From: Amborella trichopoda
Lineage: Eukaryota > Streptophyta > Magnoliopsida > Amborellales > Amborellaceae
Direction: 5' to 3'
Assembly: GCF_000471905.2 (NCBI RefSeq)
Contig: NW_006500279.1
Span: forward strand, 1-64,000
Length of the DNA stretch: 64,000 nt
Part shown: positions 63,118-64,000 of the stretch, piece after piece
Numbering within the stretch: position 1 is the first letter of the stretch
Layout of the letters: each line of letters starts with the position of its first letter
Notes under the pieces: model-generated
What the model was told of the DNA's origin: nothing
What the model saw: the letters and a program-made list of their open reading frames with translations, nothing else
Databases searched by the model: none
Position numbers and translations under genes: made by a program

Positions 63118-64000
63118 GAATTGGGCCCAAACATGGGCAAACACTAAAAAACTACCTAGAATTGAAGATAATTATAATTTAATTGAATTAAAAGAAATTC
63201 TAAAAATGGTTGTAAAATGACTATTATGCCCCTGCCTAACAATGTGTGAAATTTAAGAGCAGTCCCTGCTGCTGCCCGAGAACTTGAGTCCATGACTTAT
63301 CTGGGGTTCTTCTGATATCTGTTTGATCGAAAGATGATCGTTTTCTTGTGGGGCTCGGCATGGTGATCGATTTGATACCAACTTCGAGTCATGAATCATG
63401 TTTTTAAGCCATGGTCATGAAATTTGAAATTTGCTTAAATCATGAAAACTTTGATCGATTGTGTGCTCGTTTCTTAATGTTTTTCTTTAGTTTCTTGGTT
63501 CAATCACACTTAGCATGCCGTCACAATCACGTTGCAACAAACGTAGCTCGATTTCGTATTCGGATGAAGATTTTGTCATCTTAAGTTTTTTGCCTAAATC
63601 TTGAAATCCAAAGGATGGAATTATAGCAGCATCAACGCTTCCATGTGTGAAATCCAACCATTCATCGTACACAGGATTCAGACCAGAGATAGCCACGGAC
63701 CTTATGCACATAATGCAATTGGTTTCGTGCCGATCGGGTATGCGAGCGCCATGATTTGGCCGCTCAAGTGAGGCGTGCTGTTGCTGAATTTTCTGTAATT
63801 TTCTTCACGGATCAACAACTTCTCTCTAGTTTTTCTCCCTGCTCAGACATCATCACAAGGCGTAACACATATCGAACGCTCATCTTGATGAGACGAACAT
63901 GCTCATAAAATTTGAGAGCGATCCAACTTGGAATGAGTGAGATATAGGCCCCGAAAGTCACTACCCGTGACTGTAAAAACAACCACTTTTAATGGTGTTT

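Larger units (their letters stand above)
61304..64000 (-). mobile_element. Second LTR of the same family, inverted, cut by window end
   Basis: It begins at TGGTTAGGTACCTCGATC, the complement of the LTR end CCTAACCA, right after satellite sequence ending in AGAGTAC. On the - strand it aligns to 54,775-57,403 along its whole length, so it is a 3' LTR or a solo LTR. A TATA box (63,111-63,117) and AATAAA (63,055-63,060) are in the right order and better preserved than in the other copy. The short frame at 63,487-63,711 on the - strand has an equivalent in the other LTR only as broken sequence and is not called a gene. Confidence 0.78.

Noticed and set aside
63487-63711. 74-codon minus-strand open frame within the inverted LTR
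   Set aside because: The aligned part of the other LTR (about 55,050-55,270) is broken by indels and stops, and no domain is visible. It is most likely non-coding U3 sequence.

Overview
This window is repetitive DNA from the nuclear genome of a plant, most likely pericentromeric or other constitutive heterochromatin. I found no intact cellular gene, tRNA or rRNA. About 45 kb (roughly 70%) is an extremely A+T-rich, G-poor satellite. The rest is decayed LTR retrotransposon sequence of the Ty3/gypsy type. A plant host is inferred from the Gag and DGGS-type protease of the element and from an antisense ORF resembling the plant mobile domain (PMD). Species and even family cannot be told from the sequence.

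Layout. (1) 1-36,831: satellite in + orientation, a higher-order repeat (HOR) of about 2.3 kb. Seventeen copies of one anchor motif (TTG followed by KTCATTTTATTATG or close variants) lie at 1201, 3516, 5835, 8151, 10471, 12789, 15090, 17390, 19683, 20973, 23297, 25626, 27927, 30198, 31964, 34241 and 36523. Two copies are shortened by deletion. (2) 36,832-39,755: the same satellite in inverted orientation. (3) 39,756-40,967: + orientation again, in an older, diverged form. (4) 40,968-57,403: a degraded retroelement on the + strand. It has a leader, gag, an aspartic protease, an antisense PMD-type ORF on the - strand, a long stretch of minisatellites, and a 3' LTR ending in CCTAACCA. No reverse transcriptase, RNase H or integrase was recognised, and no 5' LTR. 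(5) 57,404-61,303: an island of the older satellite form with a period of about 1.86 kb. (6) 61,304-64,000: a second LTR of the same family in opposite orientation, running off the window edge.

How the parts relate. The satellite units on either side of the 16.4-kb insertion are nearly in register, so the retroelement inserted into an existing array of the 1.86-kb form. The 2.3-kb HOR to the left looks like a derivative that gained an internal duplication and was then amplified and homogenised. The retroelement genes are all broken by stops and frameshifts, so nothing here is expected to make protein. The many long reading frames in the satellite are by-products of its G-poor strand.

The observations I consider most worth checking are the two-length monomer organisation of the satellite and its nested amplification history, the antisense PMD ORF in an element lacking pol, and the 56-bp hairpin minisatellite inside one LTR.
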